The notes under the pieces are model-generated. The model saw only the letters and a list, made by a program, of their open reading frames with translations, was not told the DNA's origin and searched no databases. A program made the translations under genes and the position numbers. From Bacteroides zhangwenhongii (GTDB lineage Bacteria > Bacteroidota > Bacteroidia > Bacteroidales > Bacteroidaceae), in NCBI RefSeq assembly GCF_009193325.2, contig NZ_CP059856.1, forward strand, positions 2,170,001 through 2,234,000: DNA of 64,000 bases. The letters are read 5' to 3'. Each line of letters starts with the position of its first letter. Position 1 is the first letter of the stretch. This document shows positions 45,432-55,623 of this stretch, piece after piece.

Positions 45432-48400
45432 TTAGAAAGCAATGTTAATACCTCCGGAGATAGTCCGCATAGCCGGATAACGATAATAGGTAATTCCGGT
45501 AATTCCCTGTTCGGGGTCCAATCCTTGATTCTTGTGAATGGTAAATAAATTATCTCCTTGCACATACACCTGCACACTGCTCAATGCCAGCTTACTGATC
45601 CACGGTTTGGGCAGGTTGTAAGAGAGCGTCAGGTTTTTCAGCCGCATATAAGAATTATTCTGCAAGAACCGAGTGGACGCCGAGTTCCAGTTATTGGAAG
45701 TCGTACTTAGAGCAGGCACGTCCGTGTAGCGGTTGTCCGGTGTCCAACGTCTTAGGATTTCAGTCGACCAGGCACGTCCTTCCAGGCTACCGTTATGTAG
45801 AATCATCGTTATATCACGATTGTAGATATACCCTCCGATACTATAAGCAAAAATAGCAGACAAGTCGAACCCTTTCCAGGAAAGCGACGTATTGAACCCG
45901 CCATACACTTTAGGAAGCGAGGATTTATTGACATAATAATAATCGGCTGAAGCATAATCACTCGTTGTCACACGTTTGCCCGTCGGATTATCATCAGCGT
46001 CCAGTTCATCTGCATACCACAACGGCTTTCCATTGTCCGGATCTACGCCCGCCCACTCTTTCATATAGAAATCATATACCGAGCGACCTACCTGAAGTTT
46101 GTTTACTCCACTCTGCGGCATATCTTTCAATGGAAGTTCCGTTACCTTATTCTTATAGTGAGTCAGGTTCATACCCAGCTTCCAAACCCAGCCGTTCTGA
46201 TTGATAACCGTTCCGTTAAGCACCAATTCGATACCTGTATTCTTTAAAGCTCCCACATTCTCGTCAATAAAACCATATCCCAAAGAGGGAGCGATCGGAC
46301 GGGAATAAAGCAAATCTTTTGAACGGCGTGTAAAGAAATCGAACGAACCGGAGAAACGGTTATTGAACAGTGAGAAATCCATTCCCAAATTAAAGTTCAG
46401 ATTCGTTTCCCATTTCAGATTAGGGGTTGCCATACGGTCGGATACCAACGCATTCTCTCCCAAATTGGAAACGATGGAATAAAGTCCCTTACTTGCGTAA
46501 TACGTACCCAAGTTATCATTTCCCTGCGCACCGTAGCTCATTTTCAAAGTCAGTGCGGAAAGCCAGTCGGAAGTACTTGCCATAAACTCTTCCCGGTCTA
46601 CACGCCAGGAAGTACCCAACGACCAGAAATTACCCCAACGGGTTTCCGGTGCAAAGCGTGAAGAACCGTCACGGCGGTAAGAAGCCGAGAAGAAGTATTT
46701 GTTCCGATAATCATATAACAATTGCGTGAGATACCCTACCAATGCATAATCAATGCGATATCCCGATCCTCCTGTCAACTGAGAGCCGACTACCAGTTCC
46801 GGCATATCAGGTTGCGCCATCTTTGAACGTGACGCAGTCAGTTCATCGTAACGATACGAATACGCCTCAATACCGGCAAGAACATTGAAATGATGTTCCC
46901 CAATCGTCTTGTCATACGTAGCAATATTATTCCACGTCCAAGAGAAAGTACGGGTATTCATCCGACTGACACTTCCCCCGTTCTCCTTAGCCGGACCGAT
47001 CTTGGGATTCGTATAATCCAAAGTATTATAGTTTATCAAATCGAAATTGAAACTTGTCTTAAACTTCAATCCCTCGATAATCGTAGCTTCCAGAAAGGTA
47101 CGGCCGGAAATTTCATCTTTCATACGCTCCGACTTATCCAAAGGCAGCGTAGCAGGCAAGTTCCAGTTCGCCATCGAACCGGAAGGACGGTAAGAGCCGA
47201 AATCATAGATACGGTCTCCGTTCTCATCCAATTTATAACTGCCGTCGGTATTCATCTCATAAATCGGATAAAAACCCGGCATGGTACGTCCGGCAGTTAT
47301 CACGTTACTGACTTTAGAGTCGGAAGAAACCGGATAATTCTGCATGGAATGGGCAAAACTCAGATTGACACCCCCTTTCAACCAGGAAGTCATTTCACTG
47401 GTAACGTTGGAGCGGATATTGAAACGCTGATAGCCGGATTCAAGCGCAATTCCTTTATCATTCAGATAGCCGGCAGAGAAGAAATACTGATTGGCTTTAC
47501 CACCACCGGAAACACTCAGGTTCAGTTCCGTACGGAGTGCCTGTTGCTCCATAGCATCGCTCCAATCGGAATCCCATAACGGACGTGCGCCCTCCACCAA
47601 TTTGCCATCCGTGCCCACCGGTTGCGCATATTGCGGACCATAAGGGTTGGGACCGCCTCCCATCAATTTGGTAACCAAATCTTTGGAAGCCTGCGCTGCG
47701 GCGGTCGCCGGAGTATAATCCGGACTTCCGGCATACCGGTTACGGAGTGCTTCCCAATACAATTCAAAATATTGATTGGTACTGACACGATCATAATCAC
47801 GAACGGCTCGATTGGAACCTCCTAACGAAGCCTTCACTTTCACCGTTGCTTTCGAGTTCTGTTCTCCTTGCTTGGTAGTGATGATAATCACTCCATTAGC
47901 ACCACGTGAACCATACAGAGCAGCCGAAGCCGCATCTTTCAACACAGTCATCGAAGCGATATCGTCCGGGTTGATAGCATTGACGCTACCGTCAAACGGC
48001 ACACCGTCCACCACATAAAGCGGAGCACTGGAGGCATTGATAGAGCCGATACCACGAATACGGATTTCCGCATCCGTTCCCGGCTGACCGCTTGCCGCAC
48101 TTGCCTGCACACCGGACACCGTACCTTCCAATACACGGGATACACTGGAAGTCTGCAACTTCTCAATTTCCCCTGCTTTCATGGTCGAAGCAGCTCCGGT
48201 AAAGCTATATTTCTTTGCGGTAGCGTAAGCGACTACCATAACCTCATCCAACTCCTTACTTTCCGCCTCCAGCGTAATATTAATCACACTCCGGTTGTTG
48301 ACCGGTTGTTCCACCGTGCGCATTCCTACAAAACGGAACACCAAAGTTCCGGAACCGGGAGCCTCAATAGAATAGTTTCCATCAATATCGGTAATAGTTC

Positions 48401-48560
48401 CGGAGGAAGCTCCTTTCAATTGTACAGAGACACCGGGCAGAGGTTCCCCCTCAGAGATGACCGTACCCGTCACGCGTTTTTCCTGTTGCGCTTCCGCATA
48501 CAATATGTTTCCTGCAAAAAGCAAAAGAAACACTGCTAATAAACGTAAATAGATTCTCAT
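45432..48560 (-). CDS. SusC/RagA-family TonB-dependent transporter
   Basis: This 1042-residue outer-membrane protein has a signal peptide, an N-terminal carboxypeptidase-regulatory-like domain (about 30-105; VTGTVISEGEPLPGVSVQLKG), the plug domain (about 120-230; SVSRVLEGTVSGVQ, ASAALYGSRGANGVIIITTK) and a 22-strand barrel ending in ...GGINIAF. It imports a ligand handed over by SusD, using TonB energy. It has no N-terminal sigma/anti-sigma extension, so it is not itself a transducer. It is the first gene of susCD; the regulator is elsewhere. Confidence 0.95.
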   Translation of the reverse strand: MRIYLRLLAVFLLLFAGNILYAEAQQEKRVTGTVISEGEPLPGVSVQLKGASSGTITDIDGNYSIEAPGSGTLVFRFVGMRTVEQPVNNRSVINITLEAESKELDEVMVVAYATAKKYSFTGAASTMKAGEIEKLQTSSVSRVLEGTVSGVQASAASGQPGTDAEIRIRGIGSINASSAPLYVVDGVPFDGSVNAINPDDIASMTVLKDAASAALYGSRGANGVIIITTKQGEQNSKATVKVKASLGGSNRAVRDYDRVSTNQYFELYWEALRNRYAGSPDYTPATAAAQASKDLVTKLMGGGPNPYGPQYAQPVGTDGKLVEGARPLWDSDWSDAMEQQALRTELNLSVSGGGKANQYFFSAGYLNDKGIALESGYQRFNIRSNVTSEMTSWLKGGVNLSFAHSMQNYPVSSDSKVSNVITAGRTMPGFYPIYEMNTDGSYKLDENGDRIYDFGSYRPSGSMANWNLPATLPLDKSERMKDEISGRTFLEATIIEGLKFKTSFNFDLINYNTLDYTNPKIGPAKENGGSVSRMNTRTFSWTWNNIATYDKTIGEHHFNVLAGIEAYSYRYDELTASRSKMAQPDMPELVVGSQLTGGSGYRIDYALVGYLTQLLYDYRNKYFFSASYRRDGSSRFAPETRWGNFWSLGTSWRVDREEFMASTSDWLSALTLKMSYGAQGNDNLGTYYASKGLYSIVSNLGENALVSDRMATPNLKWETNLNFNLGMDFSLFNNRFSGSFDFFTRRSKDLLYSRPIAPSLGYGFIDENVGALKNTGIELVLNGTVINQNGWVWKLGMNLTHYKNKVTELPLKDMPQSGVNKLQVGRSVYDFYMKEWAGVDPDNGKPLWYADELDADDNPTGKRVTTSDYASADYYYVNKSSLPKVYGGFNTSLSWKGFDLSAIFAYSIGGYIYNRDITMILHNGSLEGRAWSTEILRRWTPDNRYTDVPALSTTSNNWNSASTRFLQNNSYMRLKNLTLSYNLPKPWISKLALSSVQVYVQGDNLFTIHKNQGLDPEQGITGITYYRYPAMRTISGGINIAF

Positions 48561-48579
48561 AATTTTCTGTGACTTTAAA

Positions 48580-48587
48580 TATATTTG
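48580..48587 (+). promoter_or_regulatory. Possible -7 box for the DUF4421 gene
   Basis: TATATTTG on the plus strand, upstream of 48722. The leader would be about 130 nt. Confidence 0.35.
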
Positions 48588-48721
48588 CGAGTTATACTAA
48601 CAGTACATAGAAGTTTATTGTTTAGGAAACAAAACATTTTTTAGAAGATTACTAGCATAAATCAATGAAAGGTCGTACATTCGTGAAACAAAAGACATTC
48701 CCAACAGTTATAAGGAACCGT

Positions 48722-49846
48722 ATGGTAAGACAGCTTGTTTTATATATCTCTTTGTTAGTGTCGTTCTCCTTGCAGGCACAGTCTGAAAAGGCGGGTATAA
48801 TCGTAAACGACAGCATACAGGAAGATTCTGTCACCACCCCCAAGCCAAGTGCCTTCAAGAGAGCGATTAAGAAATTTATGAATTTCAGTGATTTCGACAC
48901 GCTCTACATCAGCCCCAACCGCTATAACTACGCATTGATGGCTACGCATTTCAGCAACTTTGAGTATTACTCGGTCACCAGTGAATTTCCTCAACCGCAG
49001 AAACTTAGCTTCTCTCCCAATCCCCACAACAAGATAGGATTGTATTTCGGTTGGAGATGGATCTTCTTAGGATGGTCTGTCGACATTGATGATATTTACC
49101 GCAAAACAAACCGGAAAAACAAAGGGACAGAGTTTGATTTGAGCCTGTATAGTTCCAAATTAGGCGTGGACATCTTCTACCGCCGCACGGGAAACAATTA
49201 TAAAATTCACAAGATCAGAGGTTTCTATGATGAAATACCTTCCGACTACTCCGAAGATTTCAGCGGCTTGAAAGTAGACATCAAAGGACTGAACTTATAC
49301 TATATATTCAACAACCGGAAGTTTTCTTATCCGGCCGCGTTCAGCCAGTCCACCAACCAACGGCGCAATGCAGGAACATTCATAGCCGGGTTCTCCATCT
49401 CAAAGCACAATCTCGACTTTGACTACCAGCAACTTCCGGCATATATTCAGGAGAGAATGAATCCCGGCATGAAAGTCAACAAGATAAAATACACCAACGC
49501 CAACATCAGTTTCGGCTATGCTTACAACTGGGTATTCGCACGCAACTGTCTGGCTTGTCTGTCGCTCACTCCCGCCATTGCTTACAAGGCCTCCGATGTG
49601 GACGCGGAAACGCAGGAAGGGAAAGCATGGTATAGTAAGTTCAATCTGGATTTCCTGCTCCGGGCAGGCGTTGTCTATAATAATGGAAAATATTTCGTCG
49701 GCACTTCATTCGTCGGAAAGAACTATAACTATCATCGCAACAATTTCTCCTTGGACAATGGGTTCGGCACTCTCCAGGTATATGCCGGTTTCAACTTCCA
49801 CCTGCGCAAAGAATACAGGAAAAAGAAAACAAAGCGGGAGTATTAG
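48722..49846 (+). CDS. DUF4421 outer-membrane-type protein
   Basis: This 374-residue protein starts at ATG 48722, which gives a clean signal peptide (MVRQLVLYISLLVSFSLQAQ); an in-frame ATG at 48665 adds 19 residues that do not fit. The body has alternating aromatic/hydrophobic strands (KIGLYFGWRWIFLGWSVDID, FGTLQVYAGFNFHL) as in a beta-barrel. DUF4421 has no known function. It is divergent from susC, and the biotin operon follows but has its own promoter. Confidence 0.8.
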   Translation: MVRQLVLYISLLVSFSLQAQSEKAGIIVNDSIQEDSVTTPKPSAFKRAIKKFMNFSDFDTLYISPNRYNYALMATHFSNFEYYSVTSEFPQPQKLSFSPNPHNKIGLYFGWRWIFLGWSVDIDDIYRKTNRKNKGTEFDLSLYSSKLGVDIFYRRTGNNYKIHKIRGFYDEIPSDYSEDFSGLKVDIKGLNLYYIFNNRKFSYPAAFSQSTNQRRNAGTFIAGFSISKHNLDFDYQQLPAYIQERMNPGMKVNKIKYTNANISFGYAYNWVFARNCLACLSLTPAIAYKASDVDAETQEGKAWYSKFNLDFLLRAGVVYNNGKYFVGTSFVGKNYNYHRNNFSLDNGFGTLQVYAGFNFHLRKEYRKKKTKREY

Positions 49847-49861
49847 AAATAGGCAACTTGC

Positions 49862-49891
49862 TTGCTTATCCAAAGAATCTTTGTACATTTG
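49862..49891 (+). promoter_or_regulatory. Promoter of the biotin operon
   Basis: TTG (49862-49864), 19 bp, TACATTTG (49884-49891). Transcription would start near 49898, upstream of the leader ORF at 49924. Confidence 0.65.
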
Positions 49892-49923
49892 CCCCGTTTT
49901 AAAAGAACAAAAATAAAAAATCA

Positions 49924-50112
49924 ATGAAGCAACAACGCCACATACAGACCACACGTGCCCTTCTTTCCCGTTTCCGCTATTGGGGAAGAAAGAACTATGC
50001 CGCTTTTGCGAGCTTAGGACGCGAAGTATGTATCGGGCATCTGCATACCAATGTAGTCGATGTTGCCCTTCGTAAGCAGAATGCTGCACAAACTATCCCT
50101 TATCATACATTT
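49924..50112 (+). other. In-frame 63-codon leader/extension ahead of bioB
   Basis: From ATG 49924 an open frame reads without a stop into bioB. Its 63 residues are arginine- and histidine-rich ([20 protein letters not shown], then [11 protein letters not shown]). BioB proteins normally begin near the ATG at 50113. From memory, not checked, it recalls short leader segments at the N-terminus of some Bacteroidales TonB receptors. It is either an N-terminal extension, a regulatory leader peptide or a remnant. Confidence 0.6.
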
Positions 50113-52335
50113 ATGACACTTCAAGAAATTAAAGACCAAGTGCTGGCAGGCATTGATATATCGCCCGAGCAAGCCGCTTGGCTGGCCAACATGGCCGACA
50201 GCGAGGCGCTTTACGCCGCCGCACATGAGATTACCGTCGCGCGTGCTTCGCACGAGTTCGACCTGTGTTCCATCATCAACGCTAAATCTGGCAGATGCCC
50301 TGAAAATTGTAAATGGTGCGCACAATCCTCCCACTACAAGACGCAAGCCGAAGTTTATGACCTCCTCCCCGCTGAAGAATGTCTCCGACAGGCACAGTAT
50401 AATGAAGCCCAGGACATCAACCGTTTCTCCCTCGTCACCAGCGGACGGAAACCCTCTCCCAAACAGATTACCCAACTTTGCAACACAGTCCGCCATATGC
50501 GGCAACATTCGTCTATCCAACTTTGCGCCTCATTGGGACTACTTAATGAAGAAGAACTGCATTCCCTGCACGAAGCGGGAATTACCCGTTATCATTGCAA
50601 TCTGGAAACTGCTCCTTCTTATTTTCCTCAACTTTGTTCCACCCACACACAAGAGCAAAAACTTGCCACACTTGCCGCCGCCCGCCGTGTAGGAATGGAT
50701 ATCTGCTGCGGAGGCATCATCGGCATGGGAGAAACGATGGAACAACGGATTGAATTCGCTTTTATTCTGAAGGAACTGAATGTCCAATCCATCCCCATAA
50801 ATCTGCTAAGCCCGATTCCCGGAACACCATTGGAAAACGAAAGGCCTTTGAGCGAAGAAGAAATTCTCCGGACAATCGCCCTGTTCCGTTTCATCAATCC
50901 GACGGCTTTTCTCCGTTTTGCCGGCGGACGCTCGCAACTCTCTCCCGAAGCTATGCACAAGGCACTGCATATCGGTATCAACTCGGCTATCGTAGGCGAC
51001 TTGCTTACCACACTCGGTTCTAAAGTATCGGAGGACAAGAAAATGATTCAAGAAGAAGGTTATCATTTTGCCAGCTCCCAATTTGACCGTGAACATCTTT
51101 GGCATCCATATACTTCCACAACCGATCCGCTCCCTGTTTACAAAGTAAAACGGGCGAACGGCGCAACCATCACTCTCGAAAACGGACGGGTGTTGATTGA
51201 AGGAATGTCTTCATGGTGGTGCGCCGTACACGGATACAACCATCCCGTACTGAACCAAGCGGCAAAGGAACAATTAGACAAGATGTCCCATGTCATGTTC
51301 GGTGGTCTGACACACGACCCCGCCATCGAACTGGGAAAATTGCTGTTACCTTTAGTACCTCCGTCCATGCAAAAGATATTCTATGCGGACTCCGGCTCGG
51401 TAGCCGTAGAAGTGGCCTTGAAGATGGCCGTACAATATTGGTATGCAGCAGGACAGCCCGAAAAGAATAATTTCGTGACCATCCGTTCCGGTTATCACGG
51501 AGATACATGGAATGCCATGTCCGTTTGCGATCCGGTGACGGGGATGCACAGTCTTTTCGGTTCGGCATTGCCTGTACGTTATTTTGTCCCGTCCCCCGCT
51601 TCCCGTTTTGATGGAGAATGGAATCCGGAAGATATCATCCCTTTACGGGAAACCATTGAAAAACATTCCAGAGAGTTGGCGGCACTGATTCTTGAACCGA
51701 TCGTGCAAGGGGCAGGCGGTATGTGGTTCTACCATCCGCAATACTTGCGTGAAGCGGAAAAACTCTGCCGGAAGCATGGCCTTCTTCTGATTTTCGATGA
51801 GATAGCGACAGGATTCGGACGTACCGGTAAACTTTTTGCTTGGGAACACGCCGGAGTAGAGCCCGATATTATGTGTATCGGTAAAGCGTTGACCGGCGGA
51901 TATATGACACTTTCCGCAGTCCTGGCAAGCAATCGGGTGGCAGACACCATTTCCAATCATGCACCGGGAGCTTTCATGCACGGTCCCACTTTCATGGGTA
52001 ATCCGCTTGCCTGTGCGGTGGCTTGCGCATCCGTTCGCCTGCTGCTCGAATCCGGCTGGCAGAAGAATGTGCAACGAATCGAAAGCCAACTCAAAGAAGA
52101 GCTGGCTCCTGCACGGGAGTTCCCGCAAGTAGCCGATGTACGGGTATTGGGCGCTATCGGAGTAATTGAGATGCAGCGTCCGGTGAATATGGCATACCTG
52201 CAACAGCGATTTGTAGAAGAGGGTATTTGGGTACGTCCATTCGGTAAATTGGTTTATCTGATGCCACCTTTCATCATTACTCCCGAACAACTAAGTAAAC
52301 TGACCTCCGGATTACTCAACGTTATTCAAAATTAG
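50113..52335 (+). CDS. bioBA: Biotin synthase / DAPA aminotransferase fusion
   Basis: This 740-residue bifunctional enzyme joins BioB (about 1-320) to BioA (about 325-740). BioB is a radical SAM enzyme with CPENCKWC, which inserts sulfur into dethiobiotin. BioA is a PLP enzyme that makes 7,8-diaminopelargonate: [49 protein letters not shown] and the lysine segment [11 protein letters not shown]. The two activities are the last and the third-last steps of the pathway. Fused BioBA is known in Bacteroides. It is the first structural gene of the operon. Translation may begin at 49924. Confidence 0.93.
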   Translation: MTLQEIKDQVLAGIDISPEQAAWLANMADSEALYAAAHEITVARASHEFDLCSIINAKSGRCPENCKWCAQSSHYKTQAEVYDLLPAEECLRQAQYNEAQDINRFSLVTSGRKPSPKQITQLCNTVRHMRQHSSIQLCASLGLLNEEELHSLHEAGITRYHCNLETAPSYFPQLCSTHTQEQKLATLAAARRVGMDICCGGIIGMGETMEQRIEFAFILKELNVQSIPINLLSPIPGTPLENERPLSEEEILRTIALFRFINPTAFLRFAGGRSQLSPEAMHKALHIGINSAIVGDLLTTLGSKVSEDKKMIQEEGYHFASSQFDREHLWHPYTSTTDPLPVYKVKRANGATITLENGRVLIEGMSSWWCAVHGYNHPVLNQAAKEQLDKMSHVMFGGLTHDPAIELGKLLLPLVPPSMQKIFYADSGSVAVEVALKMAVQYWYAAGQPEKNNFVTIRSGYHGDTWNAMSVCDPVTGMHSLFGSALPVRYFVPSPASRFDGEWNPEDIIPLRETIEKHSRELAALILEPIVQGAGGMWFYHPQYLREAEKLCRKHGLLLIFDEIATGFGRTGKLFAWEHAGVEPDIMCIGKALTGGYMTLSAVLASNRVADTISNHAPGAFMHGPTFMGNPLACAVACASVRLLLESGWQKNVQRIESQLKEELAPAREFPQVADVRVLGAIGVIEMQRPVNMAYLQQRFVEEGIWVRPFGKLVYLMPPFIITPEQLSKLTSGLLNVIQN

Positions 52336-52357
52336 TAGTTACCCAAAATCATAAATA

Positions 52358-53509
52358 ATGATATTAAACTCTATCAACCAAGAACTGCTTGTTCTCAAAG
52401 AAAAGAAAAACTACCGTTCTCTCCCGCCATTGATTCACGATGGACGGGAGGTTATTCTGAATGGACAACGGATGTTGAATCTGTCCTCCAATGATTATCT
52501 CGGACTGGCTAATGATGTATCATTAAGAGAGGAATTCTTAAAGACGATGACTCCCGGAACTTTTCTGCCTACTTCCTCTTCTTCCCGGTTGCTGACAGGT
52601 AACTTTTCCGATTATCAAGCATTGGAACAACAGCTGGCAACTATGTTCGGAACAGAAAGCGCACTCATATTCAACAGTGGTTATCATGCCAATACAGGGA
52701 TTCTTCCTGCCGTCAGCAATGCGCAAACACTGATTCTTGCCGATAAGCTGGTGCACGCCAGCCTGATAGACGGAATCAGATTGTCGTCCGCCAAATGTAT
52801 CCGTTATCGCCACAATGACGCCTCCCAACTGCAACGTTTGGTTTCCGAGAATCACAATCTTTATGCACAAATCATCATTGTTACCGAAAGTATTTTCAGT
52901 ATGGATGGAGATGAAGCCGATCTTCGCGCTCTCGTCCGATTGAAAAAGAGCTATTCCAATGTTCTTCTTTATGTAGACGAAGCTCATGCCTTCGGTGTAC
53001 GAGGAGAAAAAGGATTAGGATGTGCCGAAGAACAAGACTGTATCAACGATATAGATTTCCTGGTAGGCACGTTCGGAAAGGCAATCGCCTCAGCAGGGGC
53101 TTACATTGTCTGCCGCCAGGTTATTCGGGAATACCTGATTAACAAGATGCGTACCTTTATATTCACCACTGCCCTTCCACCTGTCAATATTCAATGGACA
53201 GCATGGGTATTGCAACATCTCTCCGCTCTTCAATATAAGCGAACCCACCTCCTGCGCATCAGTGAGAAACTAAAAGCACTTACCGACAAAGGATACCATT
53301 GCCCTTCAGTAAGCCACATTGTCCCCATGATTATAGGAGCGAGCGAAGATGCCATACTGCAAGCGGAAGAACTCCAACGTAAAGGATTCTACGCATTGCC
53401 TGTCCGTCCGCCTACCGTGCCCGAAGGAACTTCCCGTATCCGCTTCTCATTGACAGCGGACATCACAGAACATGAAATCGACCAACTTATAGCCTTGATT
53501 AACGGATGA
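52358..53509 (+). CDS. bioF: 8-amino-7-oxononanoate synthase
   Basis: This 383-residue PLP enzyme condenses pimeloyl-ACP and alanine. It shows the fold I alpha-oxoamine-synthase pattern: NLSSNDYLGLA, TSSSSRLLTGNF, YVDEAHAFGVRG and the Schiff-base lysine in GTFGKAIASAGAY. It follows bioBA by 22 bp and overlaps bioG by 4 nt. Confidence 0.95.
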   Translation: MILNSINQELLVLKEKKNYRSLPPLIHDGREVILNGQRMLNLSSNDYLGLANDVSLREEFLKTMTPGTFLPTSSSSRLLTGNFSDYQALEQQLATMFGTESALIFNSGYHANTGILPAVSNAQTLILADKLVHASLIDGIRLSSAKCIRYRHNDASQLQRLVSENHNLYAQIIIVTESIFSMDGDEADLRALVRLKKSYSNVLLYVDEAHAFGVRGEKGLGCAEEQDCINDIDFLVGTFGKAIASAGAYIVCRQVIREYLINKMRTFIFTTALPPVNIQWTAWVLQHLSALQYKRTHLLRISEKLKALTDKGYHCPSVSHIVPMIIGASEDAILQAEELQRKGFYALPVRPPTVPEGTSRIRFSLTADITEHEIDQLIALING

Positions 53510-54165
53510 AACAACATTTTATCATAAAGAATAACTCCAAGCGCCTCTTGCTTTTCTTCGCAGGCTGGGGAATGGATGAAACTCCTTTCCTGCAAATCCG
53601 CCCGACAGATACTGATTGGATGGTTTGTTATGACTATCGTTCTTTGGAGTTCGATACCGACTTATTACAAGAGTATTCCGAAATCCGTCTCATCGCATGG
53701 TCGATGGGGATATGGGTAGCTTCTCAACTCATGAAACAATACCCGTCTCTGCCCATCTCGCATAGTATCGCTATCAATGGAACTCCCTATCCCATACACG
53801 AAACGAAAGGGATTGAACCCGCTATATTCGAAGGAACACTGCAAGGATTGACCGAACAAACACTGCAAAAGTTTCAAAGAAGGATGTGCGGTTCGGCAGC
53901 CGAATACAAAGTATTTCAAACAGTAGCTCCGCAACGTCCGGCCGATGAACTCAAGGAAGAACTAGCCGCCATACAACAACAATACTTGTCATTACCGCCT
54001 TCTGACTTCGTATGGCAAAAAGCCATCATAGGAAAGAATGACCGTATCTTCCTACCGGACAATCAACGGCTTGCATGGAAAAACAAGGCAGATATTCTTG
54101 AATACTCAGAAGCTGCCCATTACCAACAGGAACTCTTTGAGAGCGTAATCCTACAAACCAAATAA
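53506..54165 (+). CDS. bioG: BioG, pimeloyl-ACP methyl ester esterase
   Basis: This 219-residue alpha/beta hydrolase of the DUF452 family removes the methyl group from pimeloyl-ACP methyl ester. It has FAGWGMDETPF (oxyanion region) and the nucleophile elbow AWSMGIW (Ser near 66). It replaces BioH in this lineage. It overlaps bioF by 4 nt and precedes bioC by 9 bp. Confidence 0.92.
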   Translation: MKQHFIIKNNSKRLLLFFAGWGMDETPFLQIRPTDTDWMVCYDYRSLEFDTDLLQEYSEIRLIAWSMGIWVASQLMKQYPSLPISHSIAINGTPYPIHETKGIEPAIFEGTLQGLTEQTLQKFQRRMCGSAAEYKVFQTVAPQRPADELKEELAAIQQQYLSLPPSDFVWQKAIIGKNDRIFLPDNQRLAWKNKADILEYSEAAHYQQELFESVILQTK

Positions 54166-54174
54166 ATACCGATT

Positions 54175-54942
54175 ATGAACAAACAACTAATCGCAGAACG
54201 TTTCACCAAAGCCATCGCCACTTATCCGCAAGAAGCAAACGTACAAAGACAAATAGCGGACAAAATGATTCACCTGCTTACGGAACATCTACCTTCTCCC
54301 TGCCCGAAAGTGATTGAGTTCGGTTGCGGCACGGGAATCTATTCCCGTATGTTGTTTCAGACTCTTCGTCCGGAAATGCTCTTATTGAACGATCTCTGCC
54401 CGGAGATGAAATATTGTTGCGAGGATTTGCTAAAGAAAGAGCAAGTGTCTTTCCTGCCGGGAGATGCGGAAACAGCGCCCTTTCCTGCCGAAAGTACCCT
54501 GATAACTTCCTGTTCCGCCTTACAATGGTTCGAATCTCCCGAAAACTTTTTCAAGAGATGTAACGCGTTGCTCAACAAACAAGGCTATTTCGCTTTCAGC
54601 ACCTTTGGCAAAAAGAATATGAAAGAGATACGTCGACTAACAGGTAACGGTCTTCCCTACCGCTCACGAGAAGAACTCGTAACCGCCTTGTCGGCCGACT
54701 TTGACATCCTCCATTCGGAAGAAGAACTGATTCCTCTTTCGTTCGACAATCCCATAAAAGTTCTTTATCACTTGAAGCAAACGGGAGTAACCGGAATATC
54801 CGGACAATCTTCCGGGCAACTGCGGACCCGTCGTGATTTACAGCGATTCAGCGAGCGTTATACCCAAGAATTCACACGGGGCACTTCCGTGTCTCTGACC
54901 TATCACCCTATTTATATCATCGCAAAAAAGAAAGAAGCATGA
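54175..54942 (+). CDS. bioC: BioC, malonyl-ACP O-methyltransferase
   Basis: This 255-residue SAM-dependent methyltransferase has motif [12 protein letters not shown] (about 46-56) and [13 protein letters not shown]. It methylates malonyl-ACP so that fatty-acid enzymes can build the pimeloyl chain; BioG later removes the methyl group. It overlaps bioD by 4 nt. Confidence 0.93.
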   Translation: MNKQLIAERFTKAIATYPQEANVQRQIADKMIHLLTEHLPSPCPKVIEFGCGTGIYSRMLFQTLRPEMLLLNDLCPEMKYCCEDLLKKEQVSFLPGDAETAPFPAESTLITSCSALQWFESPENFFKRCNALLNKQGYFAFSTFGKKNMKEIRRLTGNGLPYRSREELVTALSADFDILHSEEELIPLSFDNPIKVLYHLKQTGVTGISGQSSGQLRTRRDLQRFSERYTQEFTRGTSVSLTYHPIYIIAKKKEA

Positions 54943-55586
54943 AACAGAATGTATTTTTCGTTTCCGGTATCGACACCGATGCCGGAAAAAGTTATGCCAC
55001 CGGCTTTCTAGCCCGTGAATGGAACAAGAACGGACAACGTACCATCACCCAGAAATTTATTCAAACGGGAAATGTAGGCCATTCCGAAGATATCGACCTG
55101 CATCGTCGCATTATGGGAATCCCCTTCACCAAAGAAGATGAAGAAGGACTGACTATGCCGGAGATTTTCTCTTATCCCGCTTCCCCCCACCTTGCCTCGC
55201 AACTGGACAACCGCCCTATCGACTTCAATAAAATCAAACGGGCAACTGAGAAACTGAGCGAACGATACGACTATGTTTTACTTGAAGGAGCAGGCGGCCT
55301 CATGGTCCCGCTAACCACCGGACTGCTGACGATAGACTACATTGCCCAAGAGAAATATCCGCTTATCTTTGTCACTTCCGGCAAACTGGGGAGTATCAAT
55401 CACACCTTGCTTAGCCTTGAAGCCATACAAAAAAGGGGGATTGTGCTGGATACCGTTCTCTATAATATGTATCCTACGGTAGAAGACAAGACGATTCAGA
55501 ACGACACGATGAACTTCATCCGGACATGGTTGGAGAAACACTTCCCGGAGACAAAGTTCATATTGGTTCCTGAAATAAAGTTCTAA
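54939..55586 (+). CDS. bioD: Dethiobiotin synthetase
   Basis: This 215-residue P-loop enzyme closes the ureido ring using CO2 and ATP. It has the Walker A variant [11 protein letters not shown] (9-19) and the [10 protein letters not shown] motif (about 112-121). It is the last gene of the operon, so the cell has the route from malonyl-ACP to biotin in a single unit. Confidence 0.95.
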   Translation: MKQNVFFVSGIDTDAGKSYATGFLAREWNKNGQRTITQKFIQTGNVGHSEDIDLHRRIMGIPFTKEDEEGLTMPEIFSYPASPHLASQLDNRPIDFNKIKRATEKLSERYDYVLLEGAGGLMVPLTTGLLTIDYIAQEKYPLIFVTSGKLGSINHTLLSLEAIQKRGIVLDTVLYNMYPTVEDKTIQNDTMNFIRTWLEKHFPETKFILVPEIKF

Positions 55587-55623
55587 ACTGTCAGACTGCA
55601 ACTAACTGTATATGTGCGGAGGT

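Noticed and set aside
46890..47579. 229-codon plus-strand open frame
   Set aside because: Antisense of the SusC gene, which has a complete set of family motifs on the other strand.
43937..48560. Complete polysaccharide utilisation locus
   Set aside because: Only susC and susD are present; no carbohydrate-active enzyme or dedicated sensor lies nearby.
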